Below, one piece after another: positions 1 through 9,711 of a stretch of 64,000 nucleotides of DNA. A program made the position numbers and the translations under genes. This DNA is from Bradyrhizobium sp. CB82 (GTDB lineage: Bacteria; Pseudomonadota; Alphaproteobacteria; Rhizobiales; Xanthobacteraceae). The notes beneath the pieces are model-generated. The model was not told where the DNA came from. It made no database searches and saw only the letters and a list, made by a program, of their open reading frames with translations. The stretch spans positions 620,001 to 684,000 of the forward strand of contig NZ_CP121650.1 of NCBI RefSeq assembly GCF_029714405.1, given 5' to 3'. How positions within the stretch are numbered: the stretch's first letter is position 1; every line of letters starts with the position of its first letter.

Positions 1-1
1 G

Positions 2-856
2 TACAAGATTCTCGCGCTGGACGGTGGCGGCGGAACCAGCGATTTCGGCCAAGGCAAGCCCTACTTCTGGGGTATGCGCGCCATCGAGCCGGATGACGAC
101 TTTATCGGTGCGCTAAAGTACTGGAAGGAGACCGATCCGTCGATCAAACGCGTGTCGATGGTCTTCATCGACCAGGGGCCGATCAACGAAATCGTCACGA
201 AGAACTTCAAGAAGGCGCTTGAGGCCACCGGCCATGAACTCGCCAGCACGGAAGTCGCGCCGATCGGTGCGACCGACTACTCGGCGACGATTGCGCGACT
301 GAAGGCAACCAATCCCGACGCCGTCTTCATGTTCCTGATCGGCGTCGATCCCGGTTACTTCATGAAGCAGTATGCCAACGCCGGTCTCACGAAACCGACG
401 ATCGTGGCGGAATACGTTTCCGACGCAGCGCAGGTTGCCGGTCCGGTTTATGACGAGATGATTTTCGCCACCGACTGGTTCGACGCCAACAAGCCCACCA
501 ACGATTGGGCAAAGTTGTTCATCGACAGCTACACCAAGCAGTTCAACCTCAAGCCGGAGATCTATGCGGCAAACTATTACGAAGACGCGTTCGCCATCTG
601 GGATCTCATTCGGCGGGTCATCGCCAAGGGTGGCGACGTGAACAACGGCGAGCAGCTCCAGCAGGCGTTGGTGGACGATCCGAAGTTCAAGAGCATCTAC
701 GGGGGCAAGGCGGCCGAGCCGGGTGTCATCACCCTAGATACCAAGACGCACTCGGTCACTTCACGGCCGCTCGGAGTCTATCGAGCCAACAAGGGCGATC
801 CGGTTCCGCTGGCCTATTTCGATCTAGGTGGCGCCAACTTCATGCTGGTCAAATAA
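2..856 (+). CDS. Liv-type ABC transporter substrate-binding protein (5' end outside window)
   Basis: The frame is open from the left edge, so the start codon and signal peptide lie outside the window. The visible 284 residues match the C-terminal two thirds of a periplasmic binding protein of the branched-chain amino acid family (type I fold), with stretches such as GATDYSATIARLK and a late YYEDAFAIWDLI helix typical of this group. It is followed after 18 nt by a LivH permease, so it is the binding component of this importer. The ligand cannot be read from sequence; the aromatic-catabolic surroundings make an aromatic or branched acid plausible. Confidence 0.9.
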   Translation, partial: YKILALDGGGGTSDFGQGKPYFWGMRAIEPDDDFIGALKYWKETDPSIKRVSMVFIDQGPINEIVTKNFKKALEATGHELASTEVAPIGATDYSATIARLKATNPDAVFMFLIGVDPGYFMKQYANAGLTKPTIVAEYVSDAAQVAGPVYDEMIFATDWFDANKPTNDWAKLFIDSYTKQFNLKPEIYAANYYEDAFAIWDLIRRVIAKGGDVNNGEQLQQALVDDPKFKSIYGGKAAEPGVITLDTKTHSVTSRPLGVYRANKGDPVPLAYFDLGGANFMLVK

Positions 857-874
857 CGTCCGCGTAACGCTCCC

Positions 875-1786
875 GTGCAGTTTGAGCAGATCGCACAACT
901 CGCCGTAGCCGGCGCCATCAACGGCTGCTTCTATGCGCTGCTGGGCGTCGGCTTCGGTCTTATCCTCGGTGTAGTAGGGCGTTTTCACTATGCCTACGCG
1001 CTCACATTTGTACTCGCAGCCTACATAATGTCGGTGCTGGAAAGCTCGTTGAGCGTCTGGCCGCCGCTGGCTGCGGGAGCCGGTCTCCTCGCAGCGATGG
1101 CGCTCGGAGTGGCATTGGAGCGGTGGGTCTATGGTCCGCTTGCACGTTCCTCAGGAGCCTTGGCGCTTCTGACCGTTTTCATTTCAGCGCTCGGCATAAC
1201 GATTGCCGGGGGCAACCTAATGACGTTGATGTGGACCGCGTTCAGCCGGTCCATTTATCTGTTTGAGGTGCGGCCCTTCGCGGTCGCAGGGGTGACCTTC
1301 ACCACCCTCGACCTCTTCATCGTCTTCGCATCCTGGCTGCTGATCGGATTGCTGACCGTCGCCCTCAACTTCACTGATCTCGGGCGTTCCATCAAAGCTG
1401 TGCGCGGCAATCCGTTCCTGGCGCGGATCATCGGGCTCAAACCTGACCGGCTGTATCTCGTCGTATTTGCCATTGGCTCGTTCCTGTCCGGCGTCGCCGG
1501 CATCCTCAACGGCGCTCGCTTCGCCGTGGTTCCCAATATGGGCGACCGTCCGGTTGTCTTTGCCTTCGTCGTCGCGTTTCTGGGAGGAACGCGCAGTTCG
1601 CCCCTCACGGTTGGCCTTGCCGGATTGTTCATCGGACTGGTCGAGAGCTTGAGCGGTCTGTGGGTAGCGCCGCAGTGGTCGGCGCTGGTCGTCTTTTCGG
1701 TGCTCTTCATTTATCTCTCGCTTCAACCAACCGAAATCTCAGGCCTGCGCCGGTGGTTGTCGCTCGGTGCGCGTTCGCGCGGCTAG
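875..1786 (+). CDS. livH: Branched-chain amino acid-type ABC transporter permease LivH
   Basis: A 303-residue polytopic membrane protein with the LivH start pattern (AINGCFYALLGVGFGLILGV) and a late conserved stretch (AFVVAFLGGTRSSPLTVGLAGL). The start is GTG, 18 nt after the binding-protein stop. It would form half of the inner-membrane channel with the LivM domain encoded next. The length is normal for the family. Substrate is not determined by sequence. Confidence 0.92.
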   Translation: MQFEQIAQLAVAGAINGCFYALLGVGFGLILGVVGRFHYAYALTFVLAAYIMSVLESSLSVWPPLAAGAGLLAAMALGVALERWVYGPLARSSGALALLTVFISALGITIAGGNLMTLMWTAFSRSIYLFEVRPFAVAGVTFTTLDLFIVFASWLLIGLLTVALNFTDLGRSIKAVRGNPFLARIIGLKPDRLYLVVFAIGSFLSGVAGILNGARFAVVPNMGDRPVVFAFVVAFLGGTRSSPLTVGLAGLFIGLVESLSGLWVAPQWSALVVFSVLFIYLSLQPTEISGLRRWLSLGARSRG

Positions 1787-1875
1787 TAGGTGCAGGATGA
1801 ACTTTAAAGAGCGCGGCACGTGGCCTGGAAAAATTTATTTCACCCTGTGCGGCCGGGTTGAGGTCTAGAGCGGGC

Positions 1876-3639
1876 ATGGACTACTGGATCGACATATTCA
1901 ACGTTGTCCTGATCTTCAGCATCTTCACGATCTCGCTAAATCTGCTGATCGGATACGCCGGCCAGGTATCGGTGGCGCATGCGGCGTTCGGAGCGATAGG
2001 TGGCTATGCGGCGGCATACTTGCAGGCCAATGCAGGCTTCAGCTTTTGGCCTGGCCTTGCCGCCGGCACGTTTGGCGCGGGACTGATTGGGCTCCTCATG
2101 AGCCTGCCCGCGTTGAGATTGCGGCCCGAATATCTTGTTCTCCTGACCATCGCCGTTTCAGCAATTGTCCTTGCTATCGTCGGTGCGGTTGCCGAACTCG
2201 GCGGCGCTTACGGAATCACCGCCAGCAGGCCGGCCGACTTGTGGCCGATCCCCGGCGGTCCGCTTCTATTCCCAACCCAATGGACCTTGCCGCTGATAGG
2301 ATTCGCGGCGCCGACTTTCTTTGTTTGCTGGCGCATGGGGCAATCGGCATGGGGACGCGTCCTGCGCGGCATCCGCGACGACGAGGTGGCAACCCGTGCG
2401 CTCGGACACAACGTCTATATATTCAAGGTTATCGTATTCTCCGTCACATCGGCTTTCGCCGGACTGGCGGGTGTACTCCTCTTTTTTTACAACCAGATCG
2501 TCTCGCCAAGTGTTTATGGGTTGGATGTGTCGCTCAAGATTTTCGCCATGACCATCTTTGGCGGCCTCGGCAACTTCGTCGGATCAATCCTGGGAACCGC
2601 TGTCGTCCAACTCCTTCAACCCATTCTCGAAAACGTGGTCAAGTTGGAGCCTGGCAACGCGTTCCTGATCCAGCTAGTGATCTACGGCATCGGCTTGGCG
2701 ATCCTGGTGCGCGTCCGCCCGCAAGGCTTGCTGCCGGAGGGGGTATCGCTGCTCCCGGCACGCGCTGCAGAACGCGTGGCGCCTCCTTCGGTGCGCTCCT
2801 CGGCGGCGACGAAAGCGGTGGACATTGGTTCCTCGCGCCCGTCGCAACTTCAGCCGCCGGCTGGCGCTGGCCCCATTCTCGAAGTGCGTGGTCTGAGCAA
2901 GCAGTTTGGCGGTATTGTCGCCTGCCGCGATCTCAGCCTTGACCTGGAAACCGGAAAAATCGCGGCACTGGTCGGGCCAAATGGAGCAGGCAAGACGACG
3001 GTATTCAACCTTTTGACGGGCGCCTTCGCAGCCGATAGCGGCAGCATAAAGCTGAACGGCCAGGAATTGTGTGGGCTTGGTCCCGACGCGGTCGCCAGAA
3101 AAGGGATGGCCCGCACGTTCCAGGACGTTCGACTCTTCGCCCGCATGAGTGCTCTGGAGAACGTCATGCTTGCCATGCGCAGGATCGAGGGAGGGAGCGG
3201 TGCCGAGAAGTTCAGCGATCTCTTCCTGCATCCACGTCGCGCCGCACGGGCCGAGCGCTCGGAGCGCGACGGCGCCATGGAGCATCTGCGGCTGGTAGGT
3301 CTCGCTGACGTGGCCGGCACGGCCGCCGGGGCGCTCTCCTATGGCCAGCAAAAACTCGTGTCCTTCGCCCGGCTAATGGCGACGGATGCTGATGTGCTTC
3401 TACTCGATGAGCCCGCCTCCGGCATCGACGCCCGCTGGGTCGATAAGCTTCTCGAGCTGGTGGTCTATGCGCGCGATCGGGGCAAGACCATCTGTATCGT
3501 CGAGCACAGTCTGCACGTGGTAGAGCGGCTGGCTGATACGGTCTTCTTCATGGAGCTCGGTCACATCACAGCCAAGGGGACGATCAGGGAGCTGACCTCC
3601 GACCCGCGGCTTGCGGAGGTCTACTTTGGCACCGTCTGA
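1876..3639 (+). CDS. LivM-LivG fusion: Liv-type ABC permease joined to ATP-binding protein
   Basis: One 587-residue polypeptide carries a LivM-type membrane domain (about residues 1-295), a roughly 40-residue Ala/Ser/Pro-rich linker, and a LivG-type ATPase (about 332-587). Walker A GPNGAGKTT is at residues 367-375, followed by a signature LSYGQQK and a Walker B DVLLLDEPASGID. The frame can be extended to a TTG at 1858, but the ATG at 1876 (MDYWIDIFNVV) fits the usual LivM beginning. Fused LivMG proteins are known in Liv operons but are less common than separate subunits. Confidence 0.9.
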   Translation: MDYWIDIFNVVLIFSIFTISLNLLIGYAGQVSVAHAAFGAIGGYAAAYLQANAGFSFWPGLAAGTFGAGLIGLLMSLPALRLRPEYLVLLTIAVSAIVLAIVGAVAELGGAYGITASRPADLWPIPGGPLLFPTQWTLPLIGFAAPTFFVCWRMGQSAWGRVLRGIRDDEVATRALGHNVYIFKVIVFSVTSAFAGLAGVLLFFYNQIVSPSVYGLDVSLKIFAMTIFGGLGNFVGSILGTAVVQLLQPILENVVKLEPGNAFLIQLVIYGIGLAILVRVRPQGLLPEGVSLLPARAAERVAPPSVRSSAATKAVDIGSSRPSQLQPPAGAGPILEVRGLSKQFGGIVACRDLSLDLETGKIAALVGPNGAGKTTVFNLLTGAFAADSGSIKLNGQELCGLGPDAVARKGMARTFQDVRLFARMSALENVMLAMRRIEGGSGAEKFSDLFLHPRRAARAERSERDGAMEHLRLVGLADVAGTAAGALSYGQQKLVSFARLMATDADVLLLDEPASGIDARWVDKLLELVVYARDRGKTICIVEHSLHVVERLADTVFFMELGHITAKGTIRELTSDPRLAEVYFGTV

Positions 3640-3670
3640 TACCGGATCGGTCGCGAAGGATTCCGAGCCG

Positions 3671-4372
3671 ATGCTTCTCGTCAAGGGTATCAGCACGGGC
3701 TTTGGCAAGAAGCGCGTGCTCGATGACGTCGGTCTGAACGTGAAGAAGGGCGAGGCGGTTGCCATCCTCGGCCACAACGGTGCGGGAAAGACGACGCTGC
3801 TCCAGGCGATCTACGGACTACAGCCGATCTGGAGCGGCTCGCTTTATTTCAACGGAAAGCCTCTCGACGATCGGCATGCGGCAAGCGACGCCGTCGCCTT
3901 GGGGATGGGCATGATTCCATCCGAAAGATTCGTCTTTCCCGACCTGACGGTCCTCGAAAATCTCCGGCTGAGTGGGCGCGGCCTTGAGGGTGTCTTACGG
4001 GAACAGCGCTTGGAGGAAGCGTATGATGATTTTCCAATTCTGAGCGAGCGCGCGCATCAACTCGCCGGGTCTCTTAGCGGCGGACAGCAGCGAATGGTGA
4101 GCTTGGCGATGGTGCTGATGCACCGCCCCCGCCTCCTCCTGCTCGATGAGCCGTCCCTCGGCCTTTCGCCTGCGATCGCAGAGCAGATTATGGCTCGGGT
4201 TCGCGGGCTCGCAAGCGAAGGGGTTTCGATCGTGCTGGTTGAGCAGAATATCGCCGCCGCGCTTAAGGTCGCCGATCGTGTTTACGTCTTACGGTCAGGA
4301 AGGATTATCCTCGAAGAATCAGCCCGCGAGCTCGAGAATCGCGGACGAGAAAAGTGGTGGGAACTGTTTTAA
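3671..4372 (+). CDS. livF: Liv-type ABC transporter ATP-binding protein LivF
   Basis: This is the second ATPase of the importer, about 233 residues from ATG 3671. It has Walker A GHNGAGKTT, signature LSGGQQR and Walker B LLLLDEPSLGLSP. The frame is open upstream, with TTG codons at 3611 and 3626 that overlap the end of the fusion gene. ATG 3671 gives MLLVKGISTGFG, the normal LivF beginning, and has GAAGGA about 10 nt upstream. It completes the K-H-MG-F set. Confidence 0.9.
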   Translation: MLLVKGISTGFGKKRVLDDVGLNVKKGEAVAILGHNGAGKTTLLQAIYGLQPIWSGSLYFNGKPLDDRHAASDAVALGMGMIPSERFVFPDLTVLENLRLSGRGLEGVLREQRLEEAYDDFPILSERAHQLAGSLSGGQQRMVSLAMVLMHRPRLLLLDEPSLGLSPAIAEQIMARVRGLASEGVSIVLVEQNIAAALKVADRVYVLRSGRIILEESARELENRGREKWWELF

Positions 4373-4645
4373 TGCTTGCCCTCAGTTAACGATGGCACGC
4401 GATAGTTCAAACGCTGAAATTGCCGCTGCGATCTCAGCGGTGGGGGAGACGCTGAATGATCGCGTGTACCGTGGACTGACTTGCGCCAATATTCCATCGC
4501 AAACCGGCGGGTAATCTTAAGGCAGGTCTCAAGCATCCCGTGACCGCGGACCGACTGATTCGAGATTTGGAGCAGCGCAACATGCATATCAGGTTCGGCG
4601 GTCAACTGACGGTCGACCAGATTTTGGCTCGGGCGGATAGGCTGG

Positions 4646-4691
4646 TGTGGGGAAAGGCGGTAGCGCTCCCTCGCTACCACCTTTCCCCACA
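4646..4691. terminator. Near-perfect 20-bp stem hairpin between convergent genes
   Basis: The left arm at 4646-4665 and right arm at 4672-4691 are complementary over 20 bp except for one G-T type mismatch, with a 6-nt loop (CTCCCT). It lies between the ends of livF (4372) and the IclR gene (4710). No clear T-run follows on the + strand, so it may be a bidirectional terminator or a palindromic repeat. The rest of 4373-4709 holds no gene that I can support. Confidence 0.6.
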
Positions 4692-4709
4692 TTCCTGCTC
4701 GCGGCGCGT

Positions 4710-5495
4710 TTATGGCGGCTTCCCCCGGGCTTTGTTTGCCGCAGACCATCGCCTCTCGATTTCTTTGACTGCGACCTTCATGCTGGGCAAATACTTCTTT
4801 GCGGCGACCTCGGGCGTCATCGACGACGAGAAAAAGATGAGGTTGAGGCTGCCGAGTACGGGGCCACCACCCGGAATGGCCAGCGCGATGGCGCTGATGC
4901 CAGCCTCCGATCCACCGACAGACGAGGCGTATCCATCTTCTTTCGTCTGCAGGAGGACTTCGTTGATGAAGCGACGATCTTTCGCCAAGCCTGCGTCTTC
5001 CTCGACAAGTGAGGCCGTCAGCGCGAGCATCTCTCGGCGCAGCGCAGGCGTCGAGGCGGCCAGGATGGCCTTGCCCAGCGCGCTCCGGACCAAGGATCTT
5101 CTGCGGCCTACCATCGAGCGGTGAACCGAGAAGGGGCTAAAGGGATGCGTGCTCTCCCGGATGAGGACCGAGCCAAGTTCGAAGACCCCGAAGTCGCTTG
5201 GCCATGAGACATCATCGAGAAGGCCGAACATCGCGGGCAGAGCCGCCTGGCTCGACAGGTCACGCGAAGACACCCCTTCGCTCAAGGTGCGCACCTGTGG
5301 CGTCAACGTGAACAAGGCGTTCGTCTCGTCCAATGTCACGTAGCCATCTCTGCGTAACGTATCGAGCAGGCGATAGCAGGTCGTCCGGTTGAGACCGGTC
5401 CTCTTCGCGAGTTGCACGACGTTCGATGGCCCGCTCGCATTGAGTTCGTTGATCAGGGCCAACCCGCGGGAAAGTGACCTGACGTTGCGGTGCAT
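4710..5495 (-). CDS. IclR-family transcriptional regulator
   Basis: The product has 261 residues from the start at 5495 (MHRNVRSLSRGLALINEL). An N-terminal winged helix-turn-helix (about residues 5-65, with RTGLNRTTCYRLLDTLRRDGY) precedes an IclR effector domain. A longer frame starts at 5528, but that codon sits inside a palindrome (5511-5527) that is better read as the operator, so 5495 is preferred. It is divergent from the binding-protein and meta-cleavage operon at 5612 and is its probable regulator. IclR members in aromatic clusters often respond to the pathway substrate and may activate or repress. Confidence 0.88.
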   Translation of the reverse strand: MHRNVRSLSRGLALINELNASGPSNVVQLAKRTGLNRTTCYRLLDTLRRDGYVTLDETNALFTLTPQVRTLSEGVSSRDLSSQAALPAMFGLLDDVSWPSDFGVFELGSVLIRESTHPFSPFSVHRSMVGRRRSLVRSALGKAILAASTPALRREMLALTASLVEEDAGLAKDRRFINEVLLQTKEDGYASSVGGSEAGISAIALAIPGGGPVLGSLNLIFFSSSMTPEVAAKKYLPSMKVAVKEIERRWSAANKARGKPP

Positions 5496-5510
5496 GATCG
5501 TCTCCGGACG

Positions 5511-5527
5511 TGTTCGCAGTGCGAACA
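5511..5527. promoter_or_regulatory. 17-bp palindrome, probable IclR operator (copy 1)
   Basis: TGTTCGC-AGT-GCGAACA has perfect 7-bp arms. It lies in the divergent intergenic region, 16 nt from the IclR start and 84 nt before the ATG at 5612. The same motif recurs at 13039 and, with two changes, at 41748, each at nearly the same distance from a start codon. Assignment to this IclR protein is inferred from position. Confidence 0.65.
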
Positions 5528-5611
5528 TTTCACAGACTCAGATGGAATCATAGTTCAATCGGCGGCAATCCATCCGCCGCACGCCCAAACAGGCGGCGAC
5601 GGGAGGAAACA

Positions 5612-6829
5612 ATGGCTCATTCAAGCTTTTATTTGTCCGCGGCCGTGTGTCTGGCCTTGGCGGCGCCGGCGGCGGCGCAGACCGCCGGAGGCACTCCGAA
5701 GCTCAGCGATGGCAAGGTCAAGATCGGCGTTCTGACCGACATCGCCGGTCCGACTTCCATGGCGAACGGCAAGGGCTCGGTCGTCGCCGCCCAGATGGCC
5801 GCCGAGGACTTCGGCGCTGGCCTGAATGTCGAAGTGATCTCGGCCGACCATTCCGGCAAACCCGACATCGGATCCCAGATCGCTGGCCGCTGGTTCGACG
5901 TGGAAGGCGTCGATGCCGTTGCGGACATGCAGGGCTCGCCGATCGGCTTCGCCGTGCAGAACCTGGCCGCGCAGAAGAGCAAGATCATGCTGCTCTCGGG
6001 ATCGACCTCGTCGGACTTCAACGGCAAGGCCTGCTCGCCGCTCACGGTGCAGTGGACGGTCGATACCTACAATCTCGCAAAGGGCGCAGCCAAGTCCGTG
6101 ATCGATGCAGGTGGAACCAAGTGGTACTTCCTGACTGTCGATCAGGCGTACGGCAATGCCTTGACGCGCGATACGTCAGAGCAGGTCAAGCTCAACGGCG
6201 GCCAAGTGGTGGGCAACTCTGTGTTTCCGCCGAACACGTCCGACTTTGCCTCCTTTCTGCTGACCGCCTCCAGCGCCGGCGCCAACGTCATCGCGATCGC
6301 GGCTTCCAGCGGCGATACCGTGACGGCGATGAAGCAGGCCGATGAATTTGGGCTGAGCGCGAAAGCCAAGATCGTGCCGCTGCAATCGGTGCTGACAGAC
6401 GTGCAAGCAGTCGGTCTGAAAATCGCGCATGACGCTTACGAAGTGTCCCCGTTCTACTGGGACCGGACCTCCGAAACGCGGGCCTGGGCCGAGAAATTCT
6501 TCGCGAAGGCCAAGCAAATGCCGACCAGCTTCCACGCCGGCGTCTATTCGTCCGTGGCGCACTACCTGAAGGCGGTCAAGGCGACCGGCACCGATGACGC
6601 ACCGACGGTGATGAAGCAGATGGAAAAGGAGCGGGTGCACGATTTCTTCGCGGCCGACGGCTACATCCGCGAAGATCGCAAGATGATCCACGACATGTAC
6701 CTGCTCCAGGTGAAGAAGCCCGGAGAGAACAAAGGCGATTGGGATCTCTACAACGTCGTGCAGACGCTGCCCGGTGAATCCGTCAATCGCCCGCTTGCTG
6801 AAAGCCCATGCCCGCTGGTGAAGAAGTAG
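5612..6829 (+). CDS. Liv-type ABC transporter substrate-binding protein
   Basis: The product has 405 residues with a Sec signal peptide (MAHSSFYLSAAVCLALAAP, cleavage likely after AAA at about 22). The mature protein begins with the family pattern KVKIGVLTDIAGP and is a type I periplasmic binding protein. ATG 5612 follows a strong GGGAGGAAAC ribosome site; the open frame upstream is not needed. No permease or ATPase lies beside it, so it probably delivers its ligand to the Liv complex at 0.9-4.4 kb. It heads the meta-cleavage operon, so the ligand is probably a phenolic acid. It is related to the product at 40441. Confidence 0.9.
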   Translation: MAHSSFYLSAAVCLALAAPAAAQTAGGTPKLSDGKVKIGVLTDIAGPTSMANGKGSVVAAQMAAEDFGAGLNVEVISADHSGKPDIGSQIAGRWFDVEGVDAVADMQGSPIGFAVQNLAAQKSKIMLLSGSTSSDFNGKACSPLTVQWTVDTYNLAKGAAKSVIDAGGTKWYFLTVDQAYGNALTRDTSEQVKLNGGQVVGNSVFPPNTSDFASFLLTASSAGANVIAIAASSGDTVTAMKQADEFGLSAKAKIVPLQSVLTDVQAVGLKIAHDAYEVSPFYWDRTSETRAWAEKFFAKAKQMPTSFHAGVYSSVAHYLKAVKATGTDDAPTVMKQMEKERVHDFFAADGYIREDRKMIHDMYLLQVKKPGENKGDWDLYNVVQTLPGESVNRPLAESPCPLVKK

Positions 6830-6882
6830 CCGACCGCAGCCATCGTTCGACAGATCAACTCGGCGTTCGAAGGAATTCGCCC

Positions 6883-7833
6883 ATGTCAGTCGCAATCGTC
6901 TGCGCTTCGCATACTCCCCTGATGTACAAGGGGCCCGCCAGCAATGAGACCGAGCAACGCGTCCGAACCGCGTTCGGACGTCTCGGAAACTTCGTGAAAG
7001 AGTTCGCGCCTGATTACATCATCCAGTTCGCACCCGATCACTTCAACGGCTTCTTCTACGATCTGATGCCCTCTTTCTGCGTCGGGGCGGGAGCCGTCTC
7101 GCTGGGCGACTGGGGAGGCGGGACGGGCCCGCTGGACGTTCCGGAGCAGACGGCACTCGAGCTCATCGACCACCTGCGGGCCGATGATTTCGACGTCGCG
7201 GTGTCCTACCGCATGCCGGTCGATCACGGCTTCGTCCAGTTGTGGGAAGCGATGTTCGGGGACTTCAAGTCCATCCCGATCTTGCCGATCTTCGTGAACG
7301 CCGCCGCGCCGCCGGTCCCGACTTATCGCCGGGCCCGCCAGCTCGGTGAATCCGTTGGCCGTTTCGCGATGCGGTCCGGCAAGCGGGTGCTGTTTGCCGC
7401 GTCCGGCGGCCTCTCGCACGATCCACCGCTTCCATCGATCAAGGATGCACCGCCCGAAATCCGCGAGCGCCTGATCAACGGCCGGAATCCGACGGCGGAG
7501 GCCAAGGAAGCCCGCGAGAAGCGCGTGCTCGAGGCAGGTGTTCTCGCCGAGGCGGGCAAGGGGCCGTGCCAGCCGCTCAACCCCGAATGGGACGCGGAGT
7601 TCATGGAAATCCTGCGGAGCGGTCAGATCTGGCGCGCCGACGCGCTCGACACCGGCAAGGTCCGCGAAGTCGCGGGGCGCGGCGCCAACGAGGTGCTCGC
7701 ATGGGTCGCCGCCTTCGGGGCCTTTTCCACGGGCGGCCACTTCAAGATGGAGCAGGAATTCTACGAAGCTATTCCGGGCTGGATCGCCGGCATGGCGATG
7801 ATGGCGGCCAGACAGGCCGACGGCTCTCATTGA
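6883..7833 (+). CDS. mhpB: Class III extradiol ring-cleavage dioxygenase, MhpB-like
   Basis: The product has 316 residues and matches 3-(2,3-dihydroxyphenyl)propionate 1,2-dioxygenase (LigB superfamily). The metal-site histidines His10 (CASH) and His53 (APDH) are present, as are His115 (MPVDHGF) and His179 (SGGLSHD), at the numbers of the essential histidines in E. coli MhpB. It opens a catechol-type ring next to a hydroxyl using Fe(II) and O2, giving a yellow meta-cleavage product. The start ATG 6883 follows GAAGG. The real catechol could carry a different side chain. Confidence 0.9.
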   Translation: MSVAIVCASHTPLMYKGPASNETEQRVRTAFGRLGNFVKEFAPDYIIQFAPDHFNGFFYDLMPSFCVGAGAVSLGDWGGGTGPLDVPEQTALELIDHLRADDFDVAVSYRMPVDHGFVQLWEAMFGDFKSIPILPIFVNAAAPPVPTYRRARQLGESVGRFAMRSGKRVLFAASGGLSHDPPLPSIKDAPPEIRERLINGRNPTAEAKEAREKRVLEAGVLAEAGKGPCQPLNPEWDAEFMEILRSGQIWRADALDTGKVREVAGRGANEVLAWVAAFGAFSTGGHFKMEQEFYEAIPGWIAGMAMMAARQADGSH

Positions 7834-7877
7834 TCGACTAACCCCGCGCGAATGCGGAAGCTTCGCGGAGCAGGCAA

Positions 7878-9689
7878 ATGGCATACGAAACGGACGTGCT
7901 CATCATCGGCGCCGGCCCCACGGGCTCGACGACCGCCCTAGCGCTCGCCAATTGCGGCGTTCGCAGTCACATCGTATCGCGCGGCAACTGGATGGCCGAC
8001 AGCCCGCGCGCCCACATCACGAACCAGCGCGCCAACGAGGTTTTCCGCGATCTCGGGATCGCGGACGATGTGGCCCGGTACGCGAGCCCCTGGGAGCTCA
8101 TGGGCGACACGACCTTCACGACCAGCCTGGCCGGCGCCGAGCTGATCCGGATGCGGACGTGGGGGACCGGCGACGATCGCCGCGGCGATTATCTGCGCGC
8201 AAGCCCCTGCGGCATGGTCGACATCATCCAACCGTTGCTCGAGCCAATTCTGTTCCAGAAGGCGGCCGAGAAGGGCGCGACCTTCGCGTTCAACACCGAG
8301 TACGTCCGGCATGAGCAGGATGCTGACGGCGTGACGGCCACGCTGCGCGATCGTCTCGATGGGCGAGAGTACGCCGTCCGCGCGCGTTATATGGTCGGCG
8401 CGGATGGCGCGCGCTCGATGGTGGTGGACCATCTCGGCTTGCCGATCGAAGGACAGATGGCGCGCGCCGGCACCGTCTACACCGTCTTCAACTGTGACCT
8501 GACCAAATACAGCAAACATCGGCCGAGCATCCTGAACTGGATCGTGACGCCGGATGCGAGCTTCGGCGAGATCGGCATGGGCCTGCTGCGGGCCGTGCAT
8601 CCGTGGACCCAGTGGATCGCCGGCTGGGGTTTCGACATCAGCAAGGGCGAGCCGGACCTATCGCCGGAAGCGATCATTCCGAAGATAAAAGTTCTGATCG
8701 GCGACCCATCCGTCGACATCGACATCGTACGCACATCGATCTGGTACGTGAACCAGGCCTATGTGACGCAGTATTCGAAAGGCAGGGTGCACTGCGGCGG
8801 CGATGCGGTCCACCGGCACCCGCCGTCGAGTGGATTGGGCAACAACACCTGCGTCCAGGACGCCCACAACCTCGGTTGGAAGCTCGCCTACTCGGTGAAG
8901 GGCTGGGCCGGTCCGAAGCTGCTGGAAAGCTACTCGCAGGAGCGGGCGCCGGTCGGAAAGCAGATCGTGCTGCGGGCAAACCAATCCCGGCTCGATTACG
9001 CCCCGTTGAACGCATGCTTCAGGGTGCAGGGCGCGGAGAACCCGGTCGCTGCAGGCATCGCGCGCTTCCGCGATCCGGGGCCGGATGGCGTGGCCGCGCG
9101 GAAGGCGGCGCAAGCAGCGCTGGACCTGAAGCAGACGGAGTTCAATGCCCAAGGCACCGAGATGAACCAGCGGTACGAATCTTCGGCCGTGATTCCAGAC
9201 GTCGGTGCCAAGCCGGAGGAGTGGCGGCGAGATCGCGGCCTCTACAATCAACCGACGTCGCGCCCGGGCGCCAAGATGCCGCATGCATGGCTCGTCGGTC
9301 GTGACGGCTTGCGCGTCTCGACGCTCGACGTGACCGGAAAGGGCCTCTTCACCGTTGTGACCGGCCTCGCCGGCGCAGCATGGAAAGAAGCAGCGCTCCG
9401 CCTCGATCTGCCGTTCCTCCGGATCGTGGTGACCGGTTCGCCTGAGGCACAGGACCTTTATTGCGAGTGGCAACGCCTCCGGGAGATCGATGAAGCCGGA
9501 GTTCTGCTTGTTCGCCCGGATGGCGTGGTCGCCTGGCGCGACATGGAGGGGACGTCCGACGCGAGCGCAGCCTTCGACCGGCTGAGCGCGGCCATCCGGA
9601 CGGTCCTCGATCTCACGGACCTCTCGGCTGTCCCGCGCGAGAAAGCGTCCTCTCCGTCGAAGCCCAGCGGTACGCCGCTATTCGCCTGA
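7878..9689 (+). CDS. FAD-dependent phenol hydroxylase, TfdB/MhpA-type
   Basis: This 603-residue class A flavoprotein monooxygenase has GAGPTG at residues 11-16, the GADGAR motif at 174-179 and GGDAVHRHPP at 307-316, the last closely resembling 2,4-dichlorophenol hydroxylase TfdB. A thioredoxin-like C-terminal domain (about 440-600) is typical of the phenol hydroxylase group. It should ortho-hydroxylate a phenol to the catechol cut by the preceding dioxygenase, using NAD(P)H and O2. Its position between mhpB and mhpC supports that role. Whether the substrate is a hydroxyphenylpropanoate or another phenol is open. Confidence 0.88.
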   Translation: MAYETDVLIIGAGPTGSTTALALANCGVRSHIVSRGNWMADSPRAHITNQRANEVFRDLGIADDVARYASPWELMGDTTFTTSLAGAELIRMRTWGTGDDRRGDYLRASPCGMVDIIQPLLEPILFQKAAEKGATFAFNTEYVRHEQDADGVTATLRDRLDGREYAVRARYMVGADGARSMVVDHLGLPIEGQMARAGTVYTVFNCDLTKYSKHRPSILNWIVTPDASFGEIGMGLLRAVHPWTQWIAGWGFDISKGEPDLSPEAIIPKIKVLIGDPSVDIDIVRTSIWYVNQAYVTQYSKGRVHCGGDAVHRHPPSSGLGNNTCVQDAHNLGWKLAYSVKGWAGPKLLESYSQERAPVGKQIVLRANQSRLDYAPLNACFRVQGAENPVAAGIARFRDPGPDGVAARKAAQAALDLKQTEFNAQGTEMNQRYESSAVIPDVGAKPEEWRRDRGLYNQPTSRPGAKMPHAWLVGRDGLRVSTLDVTGKGLFTVVTGLAGAAWKEAALRLDLPFLRIVVTGSPEAQDLYCEWQRLREIDEAGVLLVRPDGVVAWRDMEGTSDASAAFDRLSAAIRTVLDLTDLSAVPREKASSPSKPSGTPLFA

Positions 9690-9711
9690 CATCAACGAAC
9701 GAGGTCCAGCT

